64,000 nt of DNA from Pseudomonadota bacterium (GTDB lineage Bacteria > Pseudomonadota > Gammaproteobacteria > Xanthomonadales > Xanthomonadaceae): contig JAEWJB010000188.1 of assembly GCA_023386795.1 (NCBI GenBank), positions 1 to 64,000 of the forward strand, in the 5' to 3' direction. The position numbers and the translations under genes were made by a program. Under the pieces are notes generated by a model that was not told the DNA's origin, searched no databases, and was given only the letters and a program-made list of their open reading frames with translations. Of the stretch, positions 52,929 through 60,524 are shown in pieces. Every line of letters begins with the position of its first letter. The first letter of the stretch is position 1.

Positions 52929-54311
52929 CTACATCTCGAGCGTGGTCGCCGGCGTATAGGTATCAACATCGAAGCCTGGGGATTCGGGGAATGTGCCCTG
53001 CTCCCGGCGGCGCTTCTCGACCACAGCCCCGGCGTAGGGGCTGTTGCTCTGGGCAGGGCTCTGCGCGCCGAAGCGCGCACCCGCCCCGCCCTGCGCACCC
53101 AGCCCCGCTTCCGAGGTGTTGTAGGTGCGCGCTTCGGTCTCACGGACGTTCGGCTGGCGAGGCCACGCGGTGGCCACCTGCACGATATCGCCGGCTTTCA
53201 GCCTGACCCCGTAGCTGGCCACCTCGACCTCTATGCCCAGATCCCGTAACTGGGTTAGATCCAGCTCGGCCATCGGGTTGTTGCCGGTGTCTACCCACTC
53301 CAGCCACGCCCGAGTTTCGTCGCCGACCTGGGCGATGGCGGCCAGCCGTAGGCGGCCCTTATCGGCCAGCTCGACCACGTAGCGCTGCTCCGGGGTCAAG
53401 GCGTCCTTCGGGTCCGGCTTGGGCGGCGCTGGCGCGGCCGCAGCGGCGGTTGTGGCGTCGGGGGCAGGTACTGGCGCACCGGGCTTGAAGGTCTGCCCTA
53501 CGGCCACTGGCGCAGGCGCCGCGGCGACCTGTTGCATCTCGGGCTTCTTATCGCCCTTGAACATCTTGTCGGGCTCGTGGAAGAAGCCCCACACCCACCA
53601 GCCGGCCACGACGATCACGGCCAGCGCCCCGATACCGCCGGCGGCCACCAACGGCCAAATGGTCTTGCTGCCTTCCTTGTAGACCTCGGTATTGGTCGAG
53701 CCCGGCGCGTAGCCGTGATATAGCGGGAAAATGGCCTTGTCGTACTTGTAGACCTTGCTGCCGATCTTCTGGAACTTGCCAGCCGCGATGCTATGGAAGT
53801 ACGACACGCGATAGCTGCCGTCCATGCCGAAGGCGCTCAGCTTCTGGAAGCTGTGCTTGCGCTCGACACGCCCCCGCATCGCCGAGTGCAGGCGCTGGAA
53901 CATCTGCGTCATGATGATGCCGTCGCCGCCGTTCTGGCCCAGCAGCGCGAAGAAGTTCTCCGTGCCGGCATCGAGCGGCTGGCGCGACTCCACGTAGAAT
54001 TCGTGGATTTCATCGATGATGACCAACGCGTCCTTGAAGTGATCTTCGATCACCCAACGCTGCGTCTGCGGGTCCTGCCTCGCCTTGAAGGTTTCCACCA
54101 CGTCCTTCGTCTCGACGTGGTGCAGGTACTTCTCGACGTGTTCCAGCGGCAGCTTCAGATGGTCAGCTATGGCCCTACGGCACTCGGCCGTTTCCAGCCC
54201 GTTGATGCGCGCCCACACGTGGCGGCCACGCTTGAGGCCGGGCAACACGTGGTTCTTGATGCAGTCATAGGACTTGCCCGAGCGCGGCACGCCTTCGTTA
54301 AAAACGAACAT
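52929..54311 (-). CDS. zot: Zot/gpI-like inovirus assembly ATPase
   Basis: This 460-aa protein has the N-terminal ATPase domain of Zot/gpI: Walker A GVPRSGKS at 7-14 and Walker B ALVIIDEIHEF near 95-105. A single transmembrane segment at 218-244 (WPLVAAGGIGALAVIVVAGW) is followed by a Pro/Ala-rich periplasmic region. It ends in a variable tail (TYNTSEAGLG...). It drives phage extrusion across the inner membrane. Its start follows the DUF2523-like gene by 3 bases. Confidence 0.95.
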   Translation of the reverse strand: MFVFNEGVPRSGKSYDCIKNHVLPGLKRGRHVWARINGLETAECRRAIADHLKLPLEHVEKYLHHVETKDVVETFKARQDPQTQRWVIEDHFKDALVIIDEIHEFYVESRQPLDAGTENFFALLGQNGGDGIIMTQMFQRLHSAMRGRVERKHSFQKLSAFGMDGSYRVSYFHSIAAGKFQKIGSKVYKYDKAIFPLYHGYAPGSTNTEVYKEGSKTIWPLVAAGGIGALAVIVVAGWWVWGFFHEPDKMFKGDKKPEMQQVAAAPAPVAVGQTFKPGAPVPAPDATTAAAAAPAPPKPDPKDALTPEQRYVVELADKGRLRLAAIAQVGDETRAWLEWVDTGNNPMAELDLTQLRDLGIEVEVASYGVRLKAGDIVQVATAWPRQPNVRETEARTYNTSEAGLGAQGGAGARFGAQSPAQSNSPYAGAVVEKRRREQGTFPESPGFDVDTYTPATTLEM

Positions 54312-54314
54312 AGG

Positions 54315-54650
54315 TCACCAGATTCCGAGGGTTACGATGCGGCGGACGATGAAGAACACCAGCGCGGCGCCGATCACGGTGAAGCACTTGTCGATCTGCA
54401 GGACGCTGATCCACCAGCCGATGGTCGCCCCGCCCTGGCCGAACAGTGATTGCAGGTTGTTCTGGCTCAAGAACTCGGGCACCGGCAGCTTCTCGACCAG
54501 CATCAGCACCATGTCGAACTGGTGCTTGAGCCAGATCAGCAGCAGGTCACCCATGAAGCGCGTGAACGCGTCCCACACGCCTTTGACGATGCCGAGCAGC
54601 CAGTTGGTCAGATCAGTGAGCCAGCCGGCACGGAGCAGTTGATAGATCAT
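54315..54650 (-). CDS. DUF2523-like minor coat protein (gpVI-type)
   Basis: This 111-aa protein starts at 54650 (MIYQLLRAGWLTDLTNWLLG). It has three hydrophobic helices: N-terminal WLLGIVKGVWDAFTR, a middle one, and C-terminal CFTVIGAALVFFIVRRIVTL. DUF2523 proteins sit between pIII-like and Zot genes in inoviruses and are the likely end-cap (gpVI) protein. Its start codon overlaps the adsorption-protein stop by one base. Confidence 0.9.
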   Translation of the reverse strand: MIYQLLRAGWLTDLTNWLLGIVKGVWDAFTRFMGDLLLIWLKHQFDMVLMLVEKLPVPEFLSQNNLQSLFGQGGATIGWWISVLQIDKCFTVIGAALVFFIVRRIVTLGIW

Positions 54651-55843
54651 CAGTTCACCGCGATGCGTACCGCGAAGTAACTCGCGATGCCAAAGAGAAC
54701 CCAGCCGCACGCTTGCAATGCCGCGAGGAATGCGCCCGAGCAGTGAGAATCCAGCGTCATGGCGTTGTTCCACTGCGTGGCCGGCATGGTGAACACCGGG
54801 CAGCTGCCGCCACCGTTGACCGTCACGAACGACTTGATCGAGCCGAGGAAGGGCGTTTCAGACACCTTGCCGTAGTACTCGCTCACCAGCCCGGTCAAGG
54901 TCAGATCCGAATCCGTGTACAGATCGCCCAGGCCTTCACCAACGCCGCCCGGGTCGTTGCCGTCGCCATCGCCGTCCCCTTCCCCATCACCGTCGCCTGT
55001 ACCGCCACCTGAGCTGCTACCGGAACCGGTGCCATCGCCCTTGCCGGTGCCGTTCTTGCCGTAGCTGCTGTCGAAGGTGGTGACGTTGGACGTGCTTGCC
55101 GTACCGCCCTTGGTCTCGGTCACGGTGCCCTGCCCGGTCACCGTCCAATCGCCGCCGTTGGCCGGGGGCGTCTTGGGTGCATTGATCTGAGTGTTGGCCG
55201 GCGACTTCGTAGCGGCCTGATTGCCGTTGTCGGCGGTCTTGACGCCGTTCTCGCCCTGCTGCCAGCAGAACTGCTTGCCCGTCGATGCGGTGGCGCAGGT
55301 CTTGCCATCCGAGCGCACGCACTGCGTCAGCGTGCCCTGCTGCGTGCAGTCTTCCTGCGCGGTCAGCGGATCACCCGTGCCATCGCCCGGGCTACAGGTC
55401 GCGCCGGTGGCCTTCCAGTTGCCGGCCTGCGAATACACCGGGCCATTGCCGAGTTGGATCGACACCGAATCGCCCTGCGGTTGGAACGTGCAGCCATTGC
55501 TGCAAATCGCGCCGCCCGAGCCGCCGGAGGCCTTCGACTGCGCAGCGCCCAGCACGGGGCGAGACGAACACGTCCCCGCTGCCGGAAACGAATAAGACCC
55601 TAAGCCGGGATTGCAGGTGCCCCATTGCCCGTTAAAACACTCGGCACGCTGCAAGTACACCGTGGGCGAATTGAGATAGCACACCGCGTTGCGCGCCGTC
55701 GAACCCCTCGACGTCTGCCAAACCTTCACATCAGCCGTGCATGCCGCGTAGGCCGAGCCCTGATCGGCATAGACGCCAGACGCCGCCCAGGCGCGCGGCA
55801 TCAGCGCCAGCAGGAGTAGCGCCAATAGAACGCGCGCGATCAT
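54650..55843 (-). CDS. Inovirus adsorption protein (gpIII-like)
   Basis: This 397-aa protein begins MIARVLLALLLLALMPRAWA, a signal peptide ending at AWAA. A Cys-rich N-terminal domain (GTCNPG, CSNGCTF, CTQQGTLTQC) would bind the host receptor. It is followed by a low-complexity Gly/Asp/Ser linker (for example DGDGEGDGDGDGND) and a C-terminal anchor (CGWVLFGIASYFAVRIAVN). That is the pIII architecture. The start overlaps the 24-aa gene by ATGA. Confidence 0.93.
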   Translation of the reverse strand: MIARVLLALLLLALMPRAWAASGVYADQGSAYAACTADVKVWQTSRGSTARNAVCYLNSPTVYLQRAECFNGQWGTCNPGLGSYSFPAAGTCSSRPVLGAAQSKASGGSGGAICSNGCTFQPQGDSVSIQLGNGPVYSQAGNWKATGATCSPGDGTGDPLTAQEDCTQQGTLTQCVRSDGKTCATASTGKQFCWQQGENGVKTADNGNQAATKSPANTQINAPKTPPANGGDWTVTGQGTVTETKGGTASTSNVTTFDSSYGKNGTGKGDGTGSGSSSGGGTGDGDGEGDGDGDGNDPGGVGEGLGDLYTDSDLTLTGLVSEYYGKVSETPFLGSIKSFVTVNGGGSCPVFTMPATQWNNAMTLDSHCSGAFLAALQACGWVLFGIASYFAVRIAVN

Positions 55844-55914
55844 CGGTCGATCCCCTTCACCACGGCCCAGCCGCACACGATCCCGAGCAGGCCGAAGAAC
55901 AAGCACATGAGCAT
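55840..55914 (-). CDS. 24-aa hydrophobic phage protein (gpVII/gpIX-like candidate)
   Basis: MLMCLFFGLLGIVCGWAVVK plus four residues is one hydrophobic helix with a short basic tail, the size and character of gpVII/gpIX tip proteins. Its stop forms an ATGA with the adsorption-protein start. Its own ribosome site (AAGGGA) is moderate. It is below common ORF cut-offs and easily missed. Confidence 0.7.
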   Translation of the reverse strand: MLMCLFFGLLGIVCGWAVVKGIDR

Positions 55915-55971
55915 GATTGGTCCCTTAAAACGGGAAAGGGAGCGCCGTAGCACTCCCCTCCCCCGCCTTCA

Positions 55972-56112
55972 TCACGACTTGCGGAACACGCCCGCGAGCG
56001 ACTTGCCACCCCAGATCGCGAAGCCGACGGCCGCGATCAGGGCGCAGGCGGCGATGACGGCGGTGACGATGGTGCCGGAATCGAGACCGGCGGTGATGCC
56101 ACTGAAGTCCAT
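55972..56112 (-). CDS. Major coat protein (gpVIII-like)
   Basis: This 46-aa protein has an acidic/polar start (MDFSGITAGLDSG), one transmembrane helix (TIVTAVIAACALIAAVGFAI) and a basic C-terminus (GGKSLAGVFRKS) to contact DNA. This is the inovirus major coat layout. As in other Xanthomonas inoviruses there is no cleavable leader visible. A strong ribosome site (AAGGAG, 8 bases before ATG) fits high expression. Confidence 0.9.
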   Translation of the reverse strand: MDFSGITAGLDSGTIVTAVIAACALIAAVGFAIWGGKSLAGVFRKS

Positions 56113-56131
56113 GGTGTTGCTCCTTTCACAG

Positions 56132-56389
56132 TTATGACCGGGTGTTATGGAAGACGTTGGCGACCGACCCAGCCATGCGGGACGCCACGTAGAGAAAGAC
56201 GATCAACGACAGGCAGCCCGAGAACCATCCGAGGACCACCTCTTTGTCCGGCATGCCGAGGAACTGCTGCACAGCTCCGTACACGCCGTATTCGCTGCTG
56301 CTGACCAGCACGTAGCCCGTGCACGCATCAACAGGCTGGCCGGTCGGAACCAGCGTCCCGTCGCTTTGCAGGGCTACGCACAGGGCCAT
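56132..56389 (-). CDS. Inovirus 85-aa membrane protein (unknown)
   Basis: An N-terminal half with two Cys residues (ALCVALQ, DACTGYVLVS) is followed by one hydrophobic helix (VVLGWFSGCLSLIVFLYVAS). It lies between the ssDNA-binding and major-coat genes, where Xanthomonas inoviruses encode a protein of this size. It may be a minor coat or assembly protein; no family was recognised. Confidence 0.8.
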   Translation of the reverse strand: MALCVALQSDGTLVPTGQPVDACTGYVLVSSSEYGVYGAVQQFLGMPDKEVVLGWFSGCLSLIVFLYVASRMAGSVANVFHNTRS

Positions 56390-56392
56390 GGG

Positions 56393-56692
56393 TTACGCCG
56401 CCGCCCGGGTAGCCGGCTTGTTGAGCGGCCGCAGGACGTGGAACTTGCTGAAATTGATGGCGCCCTTGTTGACGCTGACCATCGCTTCCACGTCGAGCTC
56501 GTACTCGCCCGGCTGATAGGCCTGCTGGCCCTTGTCCAGGCGCACGTCCAGCGGGTAGGCGAAACCGCCCGCTTCCAGCTTGGCTTTCTGCTTGCGCGTG
56601 GTGTACTCGCGGTCCTTGCCTTCGTCGTCCTTGAACGTGCCGCCACGCTCGTCCACGTCCGCCGACAGAACCGTCACCTTGATTGCGCTCAT
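56393..56692 (-). CDS. Phage ssDNA-binding protein (gpV-like)
   Basis: This 99-aa protein begins MSAIKVTVLSADVDERGGTF, then REYTTRKQKAKLEAGGFAYP and YQPGEYELDVEAMVSVNKGA. It resembles gpV-type single-stranded DNA-binding proteins of Xanthomonas inoviruses. The start forms an ATGA with the replication-initiator stop at 56689, so the two are coupled. Confidence 0.88.
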   Translation of the reverse strand: MSAIKVTVLSADVDERGGTFKDDEGKDREYTTRKQKAKLEAGGFAYPLDVRLDKGQQAYQPGEYELDVEAMVSVNKGAINFSKFHVLRPLNKPATRAAA

Positions 56693-57801
56693 ACCATCAC
56701 CTCTCGATTGATGCCCGCGATTTCGGGCCAATTTTTGGCTGCATCCTCTGTTGCCCACGCCGGCAGCCTGTGCGACGTGCAGGTTTTGATGACTGCCTCC
56801 AACGCCTCGGGCGTGGGGCAGTGTCGTGCGATGAAATTCAGGGTCGCGCCATACTGGCGGCGCAGGTGGCGGCGCGCGGACTTCCACGTCGCATCGACCG
56901 CTGCCTTGGTGATATCGATGCGCAATGCCACGCAGTGCAGGAAGCGCAGCACCGGGTACGCGCCGAGCAGGTAGCCGGCGGGATCACGGAGCATGTCGAG
57001 CGGCAGCTCTTTGCGGTTCGACGCGTTGAACTGAGCCTCGTAGCGCACCCATTCCGAATCGCGGTCGCCCTGTTCCCTGCCCTTCTCGTAGACACGCAGG
57101 CGCTTCTCGGACTTGCTGCCGCCCACGTACAGGGTCTTGCCTTCGCCGCTGTCGTAGTCGTCCACCAGCTGCGCTTTCGGGCGCTGACCTCGCTGATCGA
57201 ACTCGCCATCGGCATACCAAGCCTGGGCGAGCTTGAGTGGGTATTTCCCCAGCAGATCATCCGCAGCCACGTCCACGCGGGTTAGCCGGCCAGCGCAGCT
57301 TTCGAGCTTCGCTCGAAGCTCCAGCCACCGCTGCGCATGGCCGCAGCGCGCTGCGCTAAGCGTCCGACAACCCGCGCCGGTCAGTTCGATTCGCGCGGTG
57401 TATGTGCCATCGTTGCGCCGGCAGTTCTCTCCGCCCAGCTCGATCATCCCGACCATGCGCGACTTGCGGTCGATGGCCGTAGGGTCTTCGATCATCACGC
57501 GGTGCTTGTAGAAGCGGCCACCGCCCACGGTCTCGCTCAGTTCCAGCCCGAGGCCGGAGAAGAACCAGCAGAACACCTGCATGGCCGCGACACGCGCGTT
57601 TTCCGTGCTGGCGTCGATCCAGTTGCGCACGTCTTCGACGGCTTCACCGTCCATGAAGCCGACTTCGCCCAGGGTGGCGAACAGATCGACGGAAGCGGCA
57701 AGCCAGTCGATGCCGACCGTCAGGGTTCCCTCGGCGTTCCTGAATTCACTGACTCCCCTGTTAGACGAGGGGAGTCCCGCCGCCGTCGCGCCGTCAGCCA
57801 T
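56689..57801 (-). CDS. Phage replication initiation protein (rolling-circle, gpII-type)
   Basis: This 370-aa protein contains TRVDVAADDLLGKYPLKLAQ and TLYVGGSKSEKRLRVYEKGR, the conserved Rep_trans/phage replication initiation factor motifs. It carries out nicking and rolling-circle replication. The Tyr in YVGGSKSEK-type and VYEKGRE-type motifs is expected in the active region, but the nucleophile cannot be assigned from sequence alone. It starts at 57801, overlapping the 63-aa gene end. Confidence 0.92.
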   Translation of the reverse strand: MADGATAAGLPSSNRGVSEFRNAEGTLTVGIDWLAASVDLFATLGEVGFMDGEAVEDVRNWIDASTENARVAAMQVFCWFFSGLGLELSETVGGGRFYKHRVMIEDPTAIDRKSRMVGMIELGGENCRRNDGTYTARIELTGAGCRTLSAARCGHAQRWLELRAKLESCAGRLTRVDVAADDLLGKYPLKLAQAWYADGEFDQRGQRPKAQLVDDYDSGEGKTLYVGGSKSEKRLRVYEKGREQGDRDSEWVRYEAQFNASNRKELPLDMLRDPAGYLLGAYPVLRFLHCVALRIDITKAAVDATWKSARRHLRRQYGATLNFIARHCPTPEALEAVIKTCTSHRLPAWATEDAAKNWPEIAGINREVMV

Positions 57802-57985
57802 GACCGATCACCTCACGGAGTGCCGCGCAGTCGTCCAGCTGATCCATCGCGGCCAGTTGGATATCGCGCCACATTTGCGCCACTTCGGGCGCCGGGGTGT
57901 CGAACAGGTCGGGCTGCATCATGTTGACGACGGCCATATCGAAGGCCATCCACGCGCCGCGTTCGGTGTCAGTCGTGCGGCTCAT
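57794..57985 (-). CDS. 63-aa phage protein (unknown)
   Basis: MSRTTDTERGAWMAFDMAVV, then QMWRDIQLAAMDQLDDCAAL. It is an acidic, helical, cytoplasmic-type protein. Both ends overlap neighbours (an ATGA with the 73-aa gene, and the replication-initiator start), so it is probably real. The function is unknown. Confidence 0.75.
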   Translation of the reverse strand: MSRTTDTERGAWMAFDMAVVNMMQPDLFDTPAPEVAQMWRDIQLAAMDQLDDCAALREVIGHG

Positions 57986-58203
57986 GCGGTGGCCTGCTCA
58001 AGCGCGCGTCGCGCTTCAATCTGGGTCTTCAGAGTCGCCGCCAACACGTGCAGCTCTACAAGCTTCTTTTCGCGCCAGTAAGCGGCGTGCGCCTGGGCAT
58101 CGCGCCATTCGCCAATCGCAGCCGGTACACCCACGGCCAGCACCATCAGGAACATGGCAACGGCGAAAGCCAGCGCGTTGCCCGGATCGAAGGTCGCCAA
58201 CAT
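57982..58203 (-). CDS. 73-aa phage membrane protein (unknown)
   Basis: The gene starts at the ATG at 58203 (MLATFDPGNALAFAVAMFLM). One hydrophobic helix is followed by a coiled-coil-like tail (KKLVELHVLAATLKTQIEAR). A longer frame to 58323 would run through the repressor operator region, so I reject that start. It is the first gene of the minus-strand phage operon. Confidence 0.7.
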   Translation of the reverse strand: MLATFDPGNALAFAVAMFLMVLAVGVPAAIGEWRDAQAHAAYWREKKLVELHVLAATLKTQIEARRALEQATA

Positions 58204-58267
58204 GCGTCTATCCCCTACCCCGCCACCCCGGAGAACCCGCCGGCCGGCCGGGGTGACCGGGGGCGGG

Positions 58268-58337
58268 TGTCCCGTGCACACGGGACAGTGCGCATGTAAC
58301 CTGATTACGGGACAGGCTGTCAACTAGGTACGGGACA
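58268..58337. promoter_or_regulatory. Repressor operator region of the inovirus (ACGGGACA repeats)
   Basis: The motif ACGGGACA occurs three times (58280-58287, 58307-58314, 58330-58337), plus once inverted (TGTCCCGT at 58268-58275). The last copy overlaps the repressor start codon. The region lies between the divergent repressor and the replication/coat operon, so it probably holds the repressor sites and both promoters. Confidence 0.75.
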
Positions 58338-58750
58338 TGAGCATCGTGGCGACACTGATCGACAAGGCACGAGCGAGGGCGGGCATCGCTTCGGACAGCG
58401 CGTTAGCTGCCCAGTTCGGCGTTCACCGGCAGGCCGTCTCGAAATGGCGGAACGGTGACGCGTACCCCGATGAAGACCACATCGCCGAGATGGCAATCAT
58501 GGCTGGCGATGACCCCGCTCAGTGGCTTGTGGCGGTCAAGGCAGTACGCAGCGAAGGGTCAGCCGGCAAGTACTGGACGGCGCTCGCAAAGCGCCTGGCG
58601 TCCTCAACGGTGTTGGTTCTCTTGGCGGCTGGATATGCCCTACCATCGCCGGCGCGAGCAGCCGAGAATATCTTTCAGTATCAGCCGCTTATCGCGAGCG
58701 AATCGCGAGTTCTGTATATTATGTTTTACCCTGGACAGCATGGATCATAG
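58337..58750 (+). CDS. Inovirus repressor-like protein (Cro/CI-type HTH), C-terminus encoded across the att site
   Basis: This 137-aa protein begins with a helix-turn-helix domain (SDSALAAQFGVHRQAVSKWR, then NGDAYPDEDHIAEMAIMAG), followed by a hydrophobic helix (STVLVLLAAGYALP). The last 13 residues (VLYIMFYPGQHGS) are encoded by the att core and the flanking chromosomal side. The frame continues differently in the excised phage (see findings). It is divergent from the phage operon and has ACGGGACA repeats upstream. Confidence 0.88.
   Translation: MSIVATLIDKARARAGIASDSALAAQFGVHRQAVSKWRNGDAYPDEDHIAEMAIMAGDDPAQWLVAVKAVRSEGSAGKYWTALAKRLASSTVLVLLAAGYALPSPARAAENIFQYQPLIASESRVLYIMFYPGQHGS
58702..58725. 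other. Right phage junction (attR), dif-like
   Basis: The central TGTATA and the start of the XerD arm (TTATGTT) are identical to the left site; the XerC-side arm is degenerate. XerCD integration gives one intact and one hybrid arm. The sequence past this point resembles the phage left end. Confidence 0.85.
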
Positions 58751-58823
58751 CCCTTCGACCCCGAAACGAACGAGCTTCTCCTACGCATGATCGACCAACG
58801 AGCAGCCGTTGGGCCGGTTTCTC
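58714..58823. repeat. Right copy of phage-end repeat (remnant of a second inovirus)
   Basis: About 110 bp past the right att core repeat the left-end sequence in diverged form and stop at GGGCCGGTTTCTC, exactly where the bdcR stop codon begins. Its truncated reading of the DUF3653-like start (MIDQRAAVGPVSL) shows it is a gene remnant. Confidence 0.75.
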
Positions 58824-59437
58824 TAAAGTCGCCGACCTCCCGTGGAAGAATCGGCAACAACCCGCGCGATTGCCAAGCCAGCCAGGCGCGCAGTGGCAAG
58901 CAAACGCTCCACGCCGTGCCCAACCCGCGCCTTCGCCGACATACCGACCAGCGTGGTGCACACGAAATCGGTCACGCTCTCGGCCACCTCGGGGTGGCGC
59001 GCCGCGACGTAGCTGCGAACCAGCTCCTCCGCGGCGATGTTGGCTTCGCGAGCTGCCTTGCTGGCCCCGGCATCATTCGCATGAATGCCCTCCAAGGCGA
59101 GGCACCCAGTCGTCTCGGGATGCGCGCCATATCGGCGAGCCGCGTCCTCCAGCACGCTCGTGAGACATTCCGCCACCGGCCGATCGGCGCGCAGCAACGC
59201 GGCCAGCGGAATGGCATCTGTCACGGCGTACTGCTCGAGGACCCGGACAAAAAGCGCCGCCTTGTTGCCAAACGCGGCGTAGAAGCTCGGAGGATTGATG
59301 CCAAGGGCATCGGTGATGTCCGACACGCTGACCGCGTCGTACCCCTTCGCGTGGAAGAGACGCTGTGAGACGGCGACGGCTTGTTCTGGATCAAAACGAC
59401 GAGGACGACCACGCGGGCGCGTATTTTTTGTAGTCAT
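58823..59437 (-). CDS. bdcR: TetR-family repressor BdcR-like
   Basis: This 204-aa TetR regulator has a helix-turn-helix region AVSVSDITDALGINPPSFYA and a C-terminal ligand domain (LEGIHANDAGASKAAREANI). The protein, like its divergent SDR neighbour, closely matches E. coli BdcR as recalled (GRPRRF and the following helices). The palindrome TTTGTAGT-CATT-ACTACAAA overlaps its start codon. The 3' end meets the phage remnant at the stop codon, so the last few residues could have been altered by integration; the length is still normal. Confidence 0.9.
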   Translation of the reverse strand: MTTKNTRPRGRPRRFDPEQAVAVSQRLFHAKGYDAVSVSDITDALGINPPSFYAAFGNKAALFVRVLEQYAVTDAIPLAALLRADRPVAECLTSVLEDAARRYGAHPETTGCLALEGIHANDAGASKAAREANIAAEELVRSYVAARHPEVAESVTDFVCTTLVGMSAKARVGHGVERLLATARLAGLAIARVVADSSTGGRRL

Positions 59438-59446
59438 TACTACAAA
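59427..59446. promoter_or_regulatory. BdcR operator 1
   Basis: TTTGTAGTCATTACTACAAA is a palindrome of 8-bp arms with a 4-base centre. It overlaps the bdcR ATG (59435-59437), so binding would block its own expression. Confidence 0.75.
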
Positions 59447-59450
59447 TTCC

Positions 59451-59491
59451 TTGACAGCCGTTTTGCGGGCTTTTTATAGTCATTCCTACAT
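59451..59491 (+). promoter_or_regulatory. bdcA promoter with second operator-like repeat
   Basis: TTGACA (59451-59456) and TATAGT (59475-59480) are separated by 18 bases. A weaker copy of the operator (TATAGTCATTCCTACA, 59476-59491) overlaps the -10 box, so repression there is plausible. Confidence 0.7.
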
Positions 59492-59510
59492 TAAATCCGA
59501 GCATCTCTCC

Positions 59511-60224
59511 ATGTCTAGCTTTCAGAGCAAATCCGTCCTCGTTCTTGGCGGCAGCCGCGGTATCGGCGCGGCGATCGTGCGGCGCTTCGTGGCAGACGGC
59601 GCCGATGTCACCTTCACCTATGCCGGCTCCCCCGGCGCCGCCCGGCAATTGGCGGACGAGACCGGCGCCAAGCCCGTCATGGCCGACAGTGCCGATCGCG
59701 ATGCGGTCATCGCCTGCGTGCGCGATGCCGGTCCGCTGGATGTGCTGGTGGTGAACTCGGGCATCGCCATTTTCGGCGATGCGCTGGAGCAGGACCCCGA
59801 CGCCATCGATCGACTTTTCCGCATCAACGTCCACGCGCCCTACCACGCGTCAGTGGAGGCCGCGCGGAAGATGCCTGAAGGCGGACGCATCATCATCATC
59901 GGCTCGGTCAACGGCGACCGGATGCCGGTTCCCGGCATGGCGTCCTATGCGCTGAGCAAATCGGCCCTGCAGGGCTTGGCACGTGGGCTGGCCAGGGACT
60001 TCGGCCCGCGTGGCATCACGATCAACGTCGTGCAGCCGGGCCCGATCGACACCGATGCGAACCCGGCCAACGGGCCGATGAAGGATCTGTTGCATGGCTT
60101 CATGGCCATCAAGCGCCATGGACACCCCGATGAAGTCGCGGGCATGGTGGCCTGGTTGGCGGGGCCGGAAGCGGGTTTCGTGACGGGCGCGATGCACACC
60201 ATCGACGGTGCTTTCGGGGCTTGA
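59511..60224 (+). CDS. bdcA: BdcA-like short-chain dehydrogenase
   Basis: This 237-aa SDR begins SSFQSKSVLVLGGSRGIGAA. The cofactor motif is GGSRGIG, the structural site VVNSGIAIFG and the catalytic site MASYALSKSALQG. It also carries the closing stretch GITINVVQPGPIDTDANPAN. The sequence closely matches recalled E. coli BdcA, a protein reported to affect c-di-GMP and biofilm dispersal; that role has been debated. It is divergent from a TetR partner, as in E. coli. The stop is followed by a strong hairpin. Confidence 0.9.
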   Translation: MSSFQSKSVLVLGGSRGIGAAIVRRFVADGADVTFTYAGSPGAARQLADETGAKPVMADSADRDAVIACVRDAGPLDVLVVNSGIAIFGDALEQDPDAIDRLFRINVHAPYHASVEAARKMPEGGRIIIIGSVNGDRMPVPGMASYALSKSALQGLARGLARDFGPRGITINVVQPGPIDTDANPANGPMKDLLHGFMAIKRHGHPDEVAGMVAWLAGPEAGFVTGAMHTIDGAFGA

Positions 60225-60232
60225 TGAAGCGA

Positions 60233-60254
60233 AGGCGCCGGCATCCCGGCGCCT
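60233..60254 (+). terminator. Hairpin after bdcA
   Basis: AGGCGCCGG-CATC-CCGGCGCCT is a perfect 9-bp stem, 9 bases past the bdcA stop. It lacks a clear T-run, so termination may depend on Rho. The rest of the 300-base gap 60225-60524 shows no other feature. Confidence 0.6.
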
Positions 60255-60524
60255 ATGCCTGGCAAGCACCGCATCCAAGACGCGCCCATCGGCATGGGCC
60301 TGCGTCCACTGCCCGCCTCGCGGAGCGCCGCACTTCCCCGCGCGCGATTTTTTGCATCGATTCTCGCATCGTGTCCGCCCCACCCGCCTTCCCCAATTGG
60401 GTAGTCCAAGGCCGTTCTCCGCAGATCCGCGCGCACCACCGAAGGCAACGACGCGATCACCGCACGGATGCGTGCGCAATGGGCGCCCGGCGTGTCACGC
60501 TTTGCGCGACACGAGGAGGCAGCC

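Larger units (their letters stand above)
50839..58725. mobile_element. Integrated inovirus (filamentous phage), Cf1/phiLf-like
   Basis: About 7.9 kb lies between two copies of TGTATATTATGTT. A minus-strand structural/replication module carries replication initiator, ssDNA-binding protein, 85-aa membrane protein, major coat, 24-aa hydrophobic protein, adsorption protein, DUF2523-like minor coat and Zot, in the canonical inovirus order. A divergent repressor sits at the right end. A DUF3653-like gene, a 99-aa membrane protein and a low-GC cargo gene lie at the left end. No integrase, transposase or secretin gene is present, as expected for phages using XerCD and host export. Confidence 0.93.
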
